Shown: positions 8,402 to 16,448, numbered from the stretch's first letter. The stretch: 27,055 bases of DNA from CAYJFD01 sp964369605 (GCA_964369605.1 CAYJFD010000029.1:1-27055); one strand, 5' to 3'. Program-made: numbers and translations. The notes: generated from the sequence alone by a model not told the origin.

Positions 8402-11400
8402 ATGGCTTTCAAAAAAGAGAGTAAGGTTAAAACCGATTTCAATAAGATAGTTATAGGGCTAGCTTCACCTGAAGAGATTCTTGAAAGATCTTCAGGCGAA
8501 GTATTAAAGCCTGAGACGGTTAACTATCGTACATATAAACCAGAAAGAGACGGTCTATTCTGCGAAAGAATCTTTGGCCCTTCCAAAGACTATGAGTGCC
8601 ACTGTGGAAAATACAAACGCATAAGATATCGCGGTATTATCTGTGATAGATGTGGTGTAGAAGTTACAGAAAAGAAAGTACGTAGAGAGAGAATGGGACA
8701 CATAACCCTGACTGTTCCTGTAGCACATATCTGGTATTTCCGCTCAAGCCCTAACAAGATAGGTTACCTACTAGGTATTCCTTCAAAGAAACTTGAATCT
8801 ATTGTATATTCTGAGAGATATATTGTAATTCAAGCAGGTCTAGCAGCAGAGCAAGGTATCGCAAACATGAGTTTCCTTACAGAAGATGAGTATCTAAACA
8901 TATTAGATAACCTTCCTAGAGAAAACCAAATGCTAAGCGATGATGATCCTAATAAGTTCATTGCTGACATGGGAGCTGAGGCTATTTATACGTTACTACA
9001 ACGTCTTGACTTAGATGAGTTATCATACCAGCTTCGTCATAAGACTGAAACAGAAACTTCACTACAAAGAAAGGCAGAAGCACTTAAGAGATTAAGTGTT
9101 ATCGAATCTTTCCGTGAATCTAAGGATATTAACAAACCAGAATGGATGATTCTAAAGGTTATACCTGTTATCCCACCTGATTTACGTCCTTTAGTTCCAC
9201 TAGATGGAGGTCGTTTCGCGACATCTGATATCAATGACTTATATAGAAGAGTAATTATCAGAAACAATCGTCTAAAGAGACTGATTGAAATTAAAGCTCC
9301 AGATGTGATTCTTAGAAATGAGAAGCGTATGCTTCAAGAAGCTGTAGACTCGTTATTTGATAACTCAAGAAAGTCTAATGCTGTTAAGACTGACTCAAAT
9401 AGAGCACTTAAATCATTATCTGACTCACTTAAAGGAAAGCAGGGTCGTTTCCGTCAAAACCTTCTTGGTAAGCGTGTTGACTATTCTGCTCGTTCTGTAA
9501 TCGTCGTTGGTCCAGAATTAAAGATGCACGAATGTGGTCTTCCTAAATTCATGGCAGCAGAGCTTTATAAACCATTTATCATTAGAAAACTAATTGAAAG
9601 AGGTATTGTAAAGACTGTTAAATCGGCTAAAAAGATTGTAGACAAGAAGGATCCTGTTATCTGGGATATCTTAGAAAATGTAATGAAGGGACATCCAGTA
9701 CTTCTGAATCGTGCCCCTACCCTACACCGTCTAGGTATTCAGTCCTTCCAGCCTAAACTTATTGAAGGTAAGGCTATCCAGCTTCATCCTCTTGCTTGTA
9801 CTGCATTTAATGCGGACTTTGACGGTGACCAGATGGCTGTTCACTTACCACTTGGTAATGCAGCTATACTTGAAGCTCAGCTTCTTATGCTAGGTTCGCA
9901 CAACATCCTTAACCCAGCTAACGGTGCTCCTATCACTGTGCCTTCTCAGGACATGGTATTAGGTCTGTACTATATAACAAAATCACGCGAGGGTGCAAAG
10001 GGAGAAGGCATGAGATTCTACGGTGCTGAGGAAGTTATTATGGCCTATAATATGGGACAAGTAGCGCTTCACGCCAATATCTCTATTAAGTTACCTAAAG
10101 ATCCAAATAACCCTTCAAAGGGCTATACTATAAAGAAAAACACATCTGTTGGTAGGGTTCTATTTAATCAAGTAGTACCTCCAGCTGTAGGTTATATTGA
10201 CGAGGTTATGACAAAGAAATCTCTTCGTGGCATCATCGACAAAGTAATCAAAATATGTGGAGTATCTAGAACAGCACAATTCCTTGATGATATCAAGAGC
10301 ATTGGTTACACGATGGCCTTCAAAGGAGGTCTATCGTTCAACTTAGCTGATGTGATTATTCCTGAGGAGAAAACTGTTTTAGTAGAGGCAGGCTACAAGG
10401 AAGTAGAAAACATCCAAAATAGTTATAACTTCGGTCTTATTACAAATAATGAGCGTTATAACCAAATCATTGACGTTTGGACTACTACTAATGCGAAGCT
10501 TACTAATATGGTAACAAAAAGAATTGAGACTGACCAACAAGGTTTCAATCCTATCTATATGATGCTTGACTCTGGTGCCCGTGGTTCTAAAGAGCAGATT
10601 CGTCAGCTTTGCGGTATGCGTGGTCTGATGGCAAAACCTCAAAAGTCTGGATCTACTGGTTCTGAGATTATCGAGAATCCTATCCTTTCGAACTTTAAAG
10701 AGGGTCTTTCTGTCCTTGAGTACTTCATCTCTACACACGGTGCTAGAAAGGGTCTTGCGGATACGGCTCTTAAGACTGCCGATGCAGGTTACCTTACTCG
10801 TCGTCTTGTAGACGTTTCTCACGATGTTATCATTAATGAAGAAGATTGTGGAACATTAAGAGGTCTTGTTGCAAGTACGATTAAGAATAAGGATGAAATC
10901 GTAGAATCATTATACGACAGAATCTTAGGTAGAACATCTGTTCATGACATATATAATCCATCGACTGGAGAACTTATTATTTCTGCAGGTGATCAAATTA
11001 CTGAGGATATAGCATACAAAATATCTTGCTTACCTATCGAGCAAGTAGAGATTCGATCTGTACTTACTTGTGAGTCAAGAAAAGGTGTTTGTGCTAAGTG
11101 TTACGGACGTAATCTTGCTACTGGTAGAATGGTTGAGAGAGGTGAGGTAGTAGGTGTTATCGCAGCACAGTCTATCGGTGAACCAGGAACACAGCTTACT
11201 CTTAGAACTTTCCACGTGGGAGGTACTGCATCGAGTACTGCTTCTGAGTCTGAAATCGTTTCAACACAAGATGGACGAGTAGAATTTGATGAACTTAGAA
11301 CAGTAGCTTGTAGCGCTGATGATAAGGAATATGAAGTAGTTATCGGACGTACAGCAGAAATGCGTATTGTTGACGTAAACACTGGTATTATCCTTTCTCA

Positions 11401-12637
11401 GAATCCTATTCCTTACGGAGCAAAATTATACAATAAGAATGGAAGTTTTGTAAGCAAAGGAGATACTATTTGTGAGTGGGATGCATACAACGCTGTTACT
11501 GTAACAGAATTAGCAGGTACTGTAAACTTCGAGAACCTTATTGAAGGTGTTACATATAGAGAGGAGGCATCAGACGAATTCTCTTTACACAAAGAGAAAG
11601 TTGTTATCGAATCTCGTGATAAATCAAAGAGTCCAACTATCAACATTATTGACCCGAGTGGTAACTCTAAGACTTATAACCTTCCTGTTGGTTCACACAT
11701 TATAGTAGAAGATGAACAAACTGTTAAGGCTGGAGATATTCTTATCAAGATCCCTCGTGCTATCGGTAAGTCTGGTGACATCACAGGAGGTCTTCCTCGT
11801 GTAACTGAGTTATTTGAAGCTCGTAACCCATCAAATCCTGCTGTTGTCTCTGAGATTAACGGTGAAGTGAGTATGGGTAAGATAAAGCGTGGAAATAGAG
11901 AGATTATCATCAAGTCTAAGACAGGTGAAGAGAAGAAATACTTAGTTCAATTATCTAAGCAGATCCTAGTACAGGAGAATGATTATGTAAGAGCAGGTAC
12001 TCCTCTATCAGATGGAGCTATATCTCCAGGTGATATTCTAGCTGTACAAGGGCCTATCAAAGTTCAAGAATATATCGTTAATGAAATCCAAGAGGTTTAC
12101 CGCCTACAGGGTGTAAAAATTAATGATAAGCACTTTGAGATTATCGTAAGACAGATGATGCGTAAAGTAGAAATCGTAGATCCAGGTGATACTCGTTTCT
12201 TACCTGAGCAGCTTGTTGACAAGTGGGATTTCAATGAAGAGAACGACAGAATCTTTGATAAGAAGATAATTCTAGATGCTGGCGACTCTACGACTCTTAG
12301 ACCAGGGCAAATCGTTAACTTAAGAAGACTAAGAGACGAGAACTCTATCCTTAAGCGTCAAGATCTTAAGTTAGTTGAAGCTAGAGATGCTATTCCTGCT
12401 ACATCTAATCAAATTCTTCAAGGTATCACACGTGCAGCACTTAGAACTAATAGCTTTATGTCAGCCGCTTCATTCCAGGAAACTACTAAGGTTCTTAGTG
12501 AGGCAGCTATCAAAGGTAAAGTTGATAGACTAGAAGGTCTTAAAGAGAATGTTATCTGTGGACACTTGATTCCAGCAGGTACAGGACTTAGAGAATACGA
12601 AAGACTTGTTGTAGCATCAAAGGATGATATTAGATAA
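8402..12637 (+). CDS. rpoC: DNA-directed RNA polymerase subunit beta'
   Basis: RpoC carries the catalytic magnesium site of RNA polymerase. At 1411 aa it is close to the Bacteroides length. Two zinc sites are visible: Cys66, 68, 81 and 84 near the N-terminus, and Cys816, 890, 897 and 900 near the C-terminus. The absolutely conserved NADFDGDQM is at 470-478, with catalytic Asp472, 474 and 476. The bridge helix and trigger-loop region includes GARGSKEQIRQLCGMRGLM and ends in AAQSIGEPGTQLTLRTFH. No truncation or frameshift is seen. The gene ends at a strong terminator, and rpsL-rpsG-fusA, which often follow rpoC, are not here. Confidence 0.99.
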   Translation: MAFKKESKVKTDFNKIVIGLASPEEILERSSGEVLKPETVNYRTYKPERDGLFCERIFGPSKDYECHCGKYKRIRYRGIICDRCGVEVTEKKVRRERMGHITLTVPVAHIWYFRSSPNKIGYLLGIPSKKLESIVYSERYIVIQAGLAAEQGIANMSFLTEDEYLNILDNLPRENQMLSDDDPNKFIADMGAEAIYTLLQRLDLDELSYQLRHKTETETSLQRKAEALKRLSVIESFRESKDINKPEWMILKVIPVIPPDLRPLVPLDGGRFATSDINDLYRRVIIRNNRLKRLIEIKAPDVILRNEKRMLQEAVDSLFDNSRKSNAVKTDSNRALKSLSDSLKGKQGRFRQNLLGKRVDYSARSVIVVGPELKMHECGLPKFMAAELYKPFIIRKLIERGIVKTVKSAKKIVDKKDPVIWDILENVMKGHPVLLNRAPTLHRLGIQSFQPKLIEGKAIQLHPLACTAFNADFDGDQMAVHLPLGNAAILEAQLLMLGSHNILNPANGAPITVPSQDMVLGLYYITKSREGAKGEGMRFYGAEEVIMAYNMGQVALHANISIKLPKDPNNPSKGYTIKKNTSVGRVLFNQVVPPAVGYIDEVMTKKSLRGIIDKVIKICGVSRTAQFLDDIKSIGYTMAFKGGLSFNLADVIIPEEKTVLVEAGYKEVENIQNSYNFGLITNNERYNQIIDVWTTTNAKLTNMVTKRIETDQQGFNPIYMMLDSGARGSKEQIRQLCGMRGLMAKPQKSGSTGSEIIENPILSNFKEGLSVLEYFISTHGARKGLADTALKTADAGYLTRRLVDVSHDVIINEEDCGTLRGLVASTIKNKDEIVESLYDRILGRTSVHDIYNPSTGELIISAGDQITEDIAYKISCLPIEQVEIRSVLTCESRKGVCAKCYGRNLATGRMVERGEVVGVIAAQSIGEPGTQLTLRTFHVGGTASSTASESEIVSTQDGRVEFDELRTVACSADDKEYEVVIGRTAEMRIVDVNTGIILSQNPIPYGAKLYNKNGSFVSKGDTICEWDAYNAVTVTELAGTVNFENLIEGVTYREEASDEFSLHKEKVVIESRDKSKSPTINIIDPSGNSKTYNLPVGSHIIVEDEQTVKAGDILIKIPRAIGKSGDITGGLPRVTELFEARNPSNPAVVSEINGEVSMGKIKRGNREIIIKSKTGEEKKYLVQLSKQILVQENDYVRAGTPLSDGAISPGDILAVQGPIKVQEYIVNEIQEVYRLQGVKINDKHFEIIVRQMMRKVEIVDPGDTRFLPEQLVDKWDFNEENDRIFDKKIILDAGDSTTLRPGQIVNLRRLRDENSILKRQDLKLVEARDAIPATSNQILQGITRAALRTNSFMSAASFQETTKVLSEAAIKGKVDRLEGLKENVICGHLIPAGTGLREYERLVVASKDDIR

Positions 12638-12644
12638 AAGACGC

Positions 12645-12661
12645 TGTGTCGTTGTGACACA
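12645..12661. other. Small hairpin just after rpoC
   Basis: TGTGTC (12645-12650) and GACACA (12656-12661) form a 6-bp stem with loop GTTGT, 7 nt after the rpoC stop. It lacks a T-tract and stands about 10 nt before the main terminator. It may stabilise the rpoC mRNA 3' end; function is unproven. Confidence 0.4.
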
Positions 12662-12671
12662 CAAACATACT

Positions 12672-12700
12672 AAAAAAGGGTGCTTAAGCACCCTTTTTTT
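12672..12700. terminator. Bidirectional terminator shared by rpoC and hpf
   Basis: The core GGGTGC-TTAA-GCACCC (12678-12693) is flanked by A6 on the left and T7 on the right, so the whole 12672-12699 stretch is a perfect palindrome. It gives a strong hairpin plus U-run on either strand. It ends the rpoBC transcript on the + strand and the xerC-hpf transcript on the - strand, whose stop codon lies 10 nt away. Confidence 0.92.
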
Positions 12701-12709
12701 ATTAAATTT

Positions 12710-13000
12710 TTATCTATTGAATCTTGTTTCTTTGATCTTTACGATTTGATCTTTAAGTACATCCACACAATCGACCACTGCATCCTCAAATGTATCTGCC
12801 GTACGCTCTACAATAATATCGTCACCTGGTATTTCTAACCTAGCTCTTACAGTTTTCTTATGTTCTGGCTCTAATGTTAAGGCAACTTCCGTTGCGATAA
12901 TGTTGTCTAGAAATTTTGTTAGTTTTTCAAATTTTTTCTCGATAAATTCAAGAAGCTTCACGTCCGCATCAAATTTAATTGATTGAATTCTAATATCCAT
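12710..13000 (-). CDS. hpf: Ribosome hibernation promoting factor (short HPF/RaiA family)
   Basis: HPF proteins bind the mRNA/tRNA channel of the 30S subunit in slow growth and shut ribosomes down reversibly. This 96-aa protein is the short form without a C-terminal dimerisation domain. It begins MDIRIQSIKFDAD, contains the KKFEKLTKFLDNI helix, and has the beta-alpha-beta fold pattern ending with AVVDCVDVLKDQIVKIKE. Its start is marked by a strong Shine-Dalgarno sequence, AGGAGGT, 4 nt before the ATG, which is unusual here. That SD is formed by the last two Arg codons and stop of xerC, which ends 2 nt upstream. The two genes are therefore co-transcribed and physically coupled. Confidence 0.95.
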   Translation of the reverse strand: MDIRIQSIKFDADVKLLEFIEKKFEKLTKFLDNIIATEVALTLEPEHKKTVRARLEIPGDDIIVERTADTFEDAVVDCVDVLKDQIVKIKETRFNR

Positions 13001-13002
13001 TT

Positions 13003-13953
13003 TTACCTCCTATTTTTTGCTCTTGGATGAGCGTTTAAGTAAATTGTTTTAAGTTCCTCAAATGAATTATGAGTATAAACTTGTGTTGCAGCTATCGAAC
13101 TGTGTCCAAGCAGTTCTTTTATAGAATTTAAGCCAACACCATTATTTATTAAATGCGTAGCAAGTGTATGTCTTAGTACGTGTGGAGTTTTCTTCGATAA
13201 AGAAGCATCTATCGTATTTAGTTCAGAACTTACTACCTTATTAATAGCTTCTGGCCTAAGCGCCTTTCCCTTAGCTGTAACAAAGAACTCTGGTATATCA
13301 TTTTTGGGAAACTCTTCTGTTTTCCTCTTCAAATATAAAGAAATTATTTCTAATAAAGAATTAAATAATGGAATTTCTCTTTCTTTATCACCTTTTCCTG
13401 TGACCCTTAAAATCTTCCTATTTATGTCAATATCTGACTTTCTGATATTTACGAGCTCTGATCTTCTTATAGCCGTGTAGTAAAGCACAGATACTATCAT
13501 TTCGTTCCTAAATTTGATAAATTCTTCATTCTTGTCATAGAGACAAGATTGAAGATACTTTTCCATCATACTCTGCGTTAAGAAAGAAGGTAATGGCTTC
13601 TTTTCTTTTGGCCTTGGCAATTTGTGTACAGGATTAACCTTTAGCTTTGCTTCTTTCTTTAGATACTCACAGAAGGAACTCATAGCAGATAATTTCAAAT
13701 TCACCGTTCTCGGATTTAGGTTTAATTGAAGAAGGTAGGCTATAAAACCTCGTAAATTTTTTACGTTAAGTGTATCGATGAACTCCTGATCTGTAAGTTT
13801 CTCACAGACTTCTACGATATTTGCTGTCTCAAGTTTGTCACTAAAAATATAGGTAATATAGTTCTCTACAGCATTTCTATAGTTATCTTCTGTATATTTG
13901 GAGTATCTTTTTTGTATTTTTATATATTTAAGGAAATCGTCTAATAGCAGCAT
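13003..13953 (-). CDS. xerC: Tyrosine recombinase XerC-like
   Basis: This is a tyrosine recombinase of the XerC/XerD type, which resolves chromosome dimers at dif during division. From the ATG at 13953 it is 316 aa. A TTG six codons upstream is rejected because it adds only M-I-I-I-L-T and overlaps the promoter. The N-terminal SAM-like core-binding domain spans about 1-95 and the catalytic domain about 120-310. The catalytic set is complete: Arg in AIRRSEL (about 163), Lys in TGKGDKE (about 187), HVLRH (His258, Arg261), LGHSS (His284) and Tyr293 in TQVYTH. hpf follows 2 nt after its stop. The neighbourhood is housekeeping, so a host Xer enzyme is more likely than a mobile integrase. Confidence 0.92.
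   Translation of the reverse strand: MLLLDDFLKYIKIQKRYSKYTEDNYRNAVENYITYIFSDKLETANIVEVCEKLTDQEFIDTLNVKNLRGFIAYLLQLNLNPRTVNLKLSAMSSFCEYLKKEAKLKVNPVHKLPRPKEKKPLPSFLTQSMMEKYLQSCLYDKNEEFIKFRNEMIVSVLYYTAIRRSELVNIRKSDIDINRKILRVTGKGDKEREIPLFNSLLEIISLYLKRKTEEFPKNDIPEFFVTAKGKALRPEAINKVVSSELNTIDASLSKKTPHVLRHTLATHLINNGVGLNSIKELLGHSSIAATQVYTHNSFEELKTIYLNAHPRAKNRR
13005..13011 (-). promoter_or_regulatory. Strong Shine-Dalgarno sequence of hpf
   Basis: On the - strand, AGGAGGT ends 4 nt before the hpf ATG. The AGG-AGG part encodes the last two residues (Arg-Arg) of XerC, and the T begins its TAA stop. Apart from rpsU, no other gene in the window has a comparable SD; the rest have AT-rich leaders. Confidence 0.85.
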
Positions 13954-13975
13954 AGTTAGTATGATTATCAAAGTA

Positions 13976-14006
13976 TTTGCAAAGTTAATATTTTTTCATA
14001 TCTTTG
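13976..14006 (+). promoter_or_regulatory. rpsU promoter (Bacteroidota type)
   Basis: A -33 TTTG (13976-13979) and a -7 TATCTTTG (13999-14006, matching TAnnTTTG) are separated by 19 nt, the expected spacing for the primary sigma factor of Bacteroidota. The predicted start is near 14012, giving a leader of about 25 nt that carries the Shine-Dalgarno sequence. Confidence 0.82.
13980..13987 (-). promoter_or_regulatory. Probable xerC-hpf promoter (-7 box)
   Basis: On the - strand, TAACTTTG matches the Bacteroidota -7 consensus TAnnTTTG exactly. It lies about 27 nt upstream of the xerC ATG. No clear TTTG -33 box is found 19-20 nt further upstream, so this promoter may be weaker than that of rpsU. 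Its TTTG part overlaps the -33 box of the opposing rpsU promoter. Confidence 0.55.
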
Positions 14007-14017
14007 CGGTCTGAAAA

Positions 14018-14027
14018 AAAGGAGGTG
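14018..14027 (+). promoter_or_regulatory. Extended Shine-Dalgarno sequence of rpsU
   Basis: AAAGGAGGTG is a 10-nt perfect complement to the conserved 16S rRNA 3' end (CACCTCCTTT), located 10 nt before the rpsU ATG. Nearly all other genes in the window lack any SD. In Bacteroidia the anti-SD is held by bS21 with bS18 and bS6, so an SD on the bS21 mRNA is a plausible autoregulatory site. Confidence 0.85.
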
Positions 14028-14037
14028 GTAAAAACTT

Positions 14038-14229
14038 ATGATTATAGTACCAATTAAAGAAGGTGAAAATATAGAAAAAGCTCTAAAGAAATTTAAGCGC
14101 AAGTTCGAGAAAACTGGTGTAGTTAGAGAACTTAGAAGTAGAAAGAATTTTGAAAAACCTTCTGTTACAAGAAGAATTCAGGTTCAAAAGGCTATTTATG
14201 TACAACGTCTTCACCAGAACGAGGAATAA
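14038..14229 (+). CDS. rpsU: 30S ribosomal protein S21 (bS21)
   Basis: bS21 is a small basic 30S protein near the 16S 3' end. In Bacteroidia it helps cover the anti-Shine-Dalgarno sequence, so most mRNAs are started without SD pairing. The 63-aa protein shows the family pattern: an N-terminal IIVPIKEGENIEKALKKFKR helix, then a Lys/Arg-rich middle (KFEKTGVVRELRSRKNFEKP) and a C-terminal helix. The start is fixed by the ATG after the extended SD. It has its own promoter and terminator, so it is a single-gene unit here, divergent from xerC-hpf. Confidence 0.97.
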   Translation: MIIVPIKEGENIEKALKKFKRKFEKTGVVRELRSRKNFEKPSVTRRIQVQKAIYVQRLHQNEE

Positions 14230-14243
14230 TAAAAGAATATTAT

Positions 14244-14280
14244 AAAAAAGAATAGCCCTTTTATGGGATATTCTTTTTTT
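14244..14280 (+). terminator. rpsU terminator
   Basis: The stem is AAAAAAGAATA (14244-14254) with TATTCTTTTTT (14269-14279), continued after one G-A mismatch by CCC/GGG, with loop TTTTAT. A T-run closes it. It lies 14 nt after the rpsU stop. Confidence 0.88.
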
Positions 14281-14340
14281 TTATAAGAGCTATTTAGTCC
14301 TTATAACCATACTTAAACGAATTTAATTAAGATAATAAAT

Positions 14341-16335
14341 ATGAACAGTTTTCAAGAAGCAATCCTACAAGGTATTCCTGAAATATTACCTGCAGCTAAA
14401 CCTTATGATGTAGGTATTAATCATGCCCCTAAGCGTAAATCTATTCTTACTGCTGACGAAAAGAAACTAGCATTAAAGAATGCTCTTCGTTATTTTCCTG
14501 CAAAACATCACGAGGTTCTTCTTCCTGAGTTTAGACAAGAGCTAGAAGACTATGGACGTATCTATATGTATAGATTCCGTCCTGATTATAAGATATATGC
14601 TAGAACTATAGCTGATTTCCCTCATAATAGTAAGCAAGCAGCTGCTATTATGTTAATGCTTTCAAATAACTTAGATTATGCTATTGCGCAGCACCCTCAC
14701 GAACTTATCACCTATGGTGGAAATGGAGGTGTATTCCAAAACTGGGCGCAGTACCTTCTTACTATGCAATACCTTGCTCAGATGACTGACGAGCAAACTC
14801 TTGTTCTTTACTCTGGACATCCAATGGGCCTTTTCCCATCGAAAAAAGATGCACCTAGGGTAGTTGTTACAAATGGAATGGTAATTCCTAATTATTCTAA
14901 CCCTGATCATTGGGAGAAATTTAATGCCTTAGGCGTTTCCCAGTACGGACAGATGACTGCTGGTTCATTTATGTATATTGGACCACAGGGAATCGTTCAC
15001 GGAACCACTATTACTGTTCTTAATGCAGCTAGAATGCACGCTAAAAAGGATGATACAAGAAGTAAAATCTTTATCACATCTGGTCTTGGAGGAATGTCAG
15101 GAGCTCAAGGTAAGGCTTCTGTTATCGCAGGAGTTATCGGTATCGTGGCAGAGATTAATCCTGTAGTGGTTAAGAAAAGATTTTCTCAAGGATGGATACA
15201 AGAAGTTTTCACAGATCTGAACTTATTACTTGAGAGAGTTACACAAGCTAGGGATGCAAAAGAGGCTGTTTCTATCGCTTACCAAGGAAATGTTGTAGAC
15301 TTATGGGAGTTTATGGCGAAGAAAGGTATTGAGATCGAGCTTGGATCTGACCAGACTTCATTACATAACCCATGGGCTGGAGGATACTATCCTGCTGGTC
15401 TAACTTTCGAGGAATCTCAAGAACTAATGGTTGATGATCCTGTTAAATTCAAAAGAGAAGTACAAAAGAGTCTTCGTCGCCAAGTTAATGCTATAAATAA
15501 ACTTACATCAAATGGAATGTATTTCTTTGACTATGGTAATGCATTTTTACTTGAGGCTTCAAGAGCTGGGGCTGACATTATGAATGACAGAAATGGCTTT
15601 AAATATCCGTCTTATGTTCAAGATATAATGGGACCTATGTTCTTTGACTATGGCTTTGGACCTTACAGATGGGTATGTACGTCTTCTAAGCCTGAAGACC
15701 TAGCGTTAACAGATAAACTAGCTGAAGATGTGCTAAATGAAATTAGAGCTACAGCACCTAGCGAGATATGCTCACAACTTGACGATAATATCCTATGGAT
15801 ACGTGAAGCTGGTGCAAATAACCTTGTTGTAGGCTCTCAAGCTCGTATACTATACGCTGACTCTGAAGGAAGATGTAAAATCGCTCTTGCTATGAATAAG
15901 GCTATCAGAGACGGTGTTATCTCTGCTCCTATCGTACTTGGTAGAGATCACCACGATGTATCTGGAACTGACTCTCCTTATAGAGAAACATCTAATATAT
16001 ATGATGGTTCGAGTTTCACGTCTGATATGGCTATCCACAATGTAATTGGTGACTCATTCAGAGGAGCTACTTGGGTATCTATTCACAATGGCGGTGGCGT
16101 CGGCTGGGGAGAAGTTATTAACGGAGGTTTCGGTATGGTAATCGACGGTAGCGAAGAGGCAGATGAGAAAATCAAATCTATGCTTCATTGGGATGTAAAT
16201 AACGGTATTGCTAGACGTAGCTGGGCAAGAAATGAAGGAGCTATTTTTGCTATTAAACGTGAAATGGAACGTACTCCTCTTCTTAAGGTTACATTACCAA
16301 ATATCGTAGATGAAGAACTATTAAGGATGAACTAG
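14341..16335 (+). CDS. hutU: Urocanate hydratase (long form)
   Basis: Urocanase adds water to urocanate to give imidazolonepropionate, the second step of histidine breakdown, using tightly bound NAD+. The 664-aa protein is longer than the roughly 555-aa Pseudomonas/Bacillus enzymes and resembles the long clade that includes animal UROC1. Visible motifs are TYGGNGGVFQNW, LYSGHPMGLFP, the nucleotide-binding FITSGLGGMSGAQGK, GSDQTSLHNPW, and DHHDVSGTDSP with NGGGVGWGEVINGG near the end. The segment equal to the Pseudomonas FCRGIGPFRW, which holds a conserved Cys, reads FFDYGFGPYRW here, as expected for the long clade. No hutH, hutI or other histidine genes are adjacent, and no clear promoter was found in the 60 nt upstream. 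Confidence 0.95.
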   Translation: MNSFQEAILQGIPEILPAAKPYDVGINHAPKRKSILTADEKKLALKNALRYFPAKHHEVLLPEFRQELEDYGRIYMYRFRPDYKIYARTIADFPHNSKQAAAIMLMLSNNLDYAIAQHPHELITYGGNGGVFQNWAQYLLTMQYLAQMTDEQTLVLYSGHPMGLFPSKKDAPRVVVTNGMVIPNYSNPDHWEKFNALGVSQYGQMTAGSFMYIGPQGIVHGTTITVLNAARMHAKKDDTRSKIFITSGLGGMSGAQGKASVIAGVIGIVAEINPVVVKKRFSQGWIQEVFTDLNLLLERVTQARDAKEAVSIAYQGNVVDLWEFMAKKGIEIELGSDQTSLHNPWAGGYYPAGLTFEESQELMVDDPVKFKREVQKSLRRQVNAINKLTSNGMYFFDYGNAFLLEASRAGADIMNDRNGFKYPSYVQDIMGPMFFDYGFGPYRWVCTSSKPEDLALTDKLAEDVLNEIRATAPSEICSQLDDNILWIREAGANNLVVGSQARILYADSEGRCKIALAMNKAIRDGVISAPIVLGRDHHDVSGTDSPYRETSNIYDGSSFTSDMAIHNVIGDSFRGATWVSIHNGGGVGWGEVINGGFGMVIDGSEEADEKIKSMLHWDVNNGIARRSWARNEGAIFAIKREMERTPLLKVTLPNIVDEELLRMN

Positions 16336-16361
16336 ATACTTAATAATATATTATAAAGAAG

Positions 16362-16394
16362 GCTGTTTAAATTTGATTTAAGCAGCTTTTTTTT
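16362..16394 (+). terminator. hutU terminator
   Basis: A 10-bp stem (16362-16371 with 16377-16386, one T-G wobble) with loop TTTGA is followed by T8. It starts 26 nt after the hutU stop. Confidence 0.88.
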
Positions 16395-16428
16395 GGGTAA
16401 TTAAGGAAGGGATAGGTGCACTAGGCCC

Positions 16429-16448
16429 GAGACTAATTGATTGGTCTC
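16429..16448. repeat. Short inverted repeat
   Basis: GAGACTAAT (16429-16437) pairs with ATTGGTCTC (16440-16448) over 9 bp with one T-G wobble and a 2-nt centre. It directly abuts the left arm of the larger inverted repeat that starts at 16448. Confidence 0.6.

Noticed and set aside
10379..10822. Long antisense reading frames inside rpoC, rpoB, tuf and hppA
   Set aside because: They mirror well-conserved coding regions, have no recognisable domains and lack promoters or SDs, so they are shadows.
13003..13953. XerC-like gene as integrase of a mobile element or phage
   Set aside because: It is coupled to hpf beside core ribosomal genes, with no att-like repeats or mobile genes nearby; a host Xer role is more likely.
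13954..13971. TTG start for xerC, six codons upstream
   Set aside because: Adds M-I-I-I-L-T, unlike the family start MLLLDDF, and runs into the predicted promoter region.
15611..15672. Loss of the Pseudomonas-type Cys as a sign that hutU is inactive
   Set aside because: The long-form clade, including animal UROC1, also lacks that Cys while NAD-binding and other motifs are intact.
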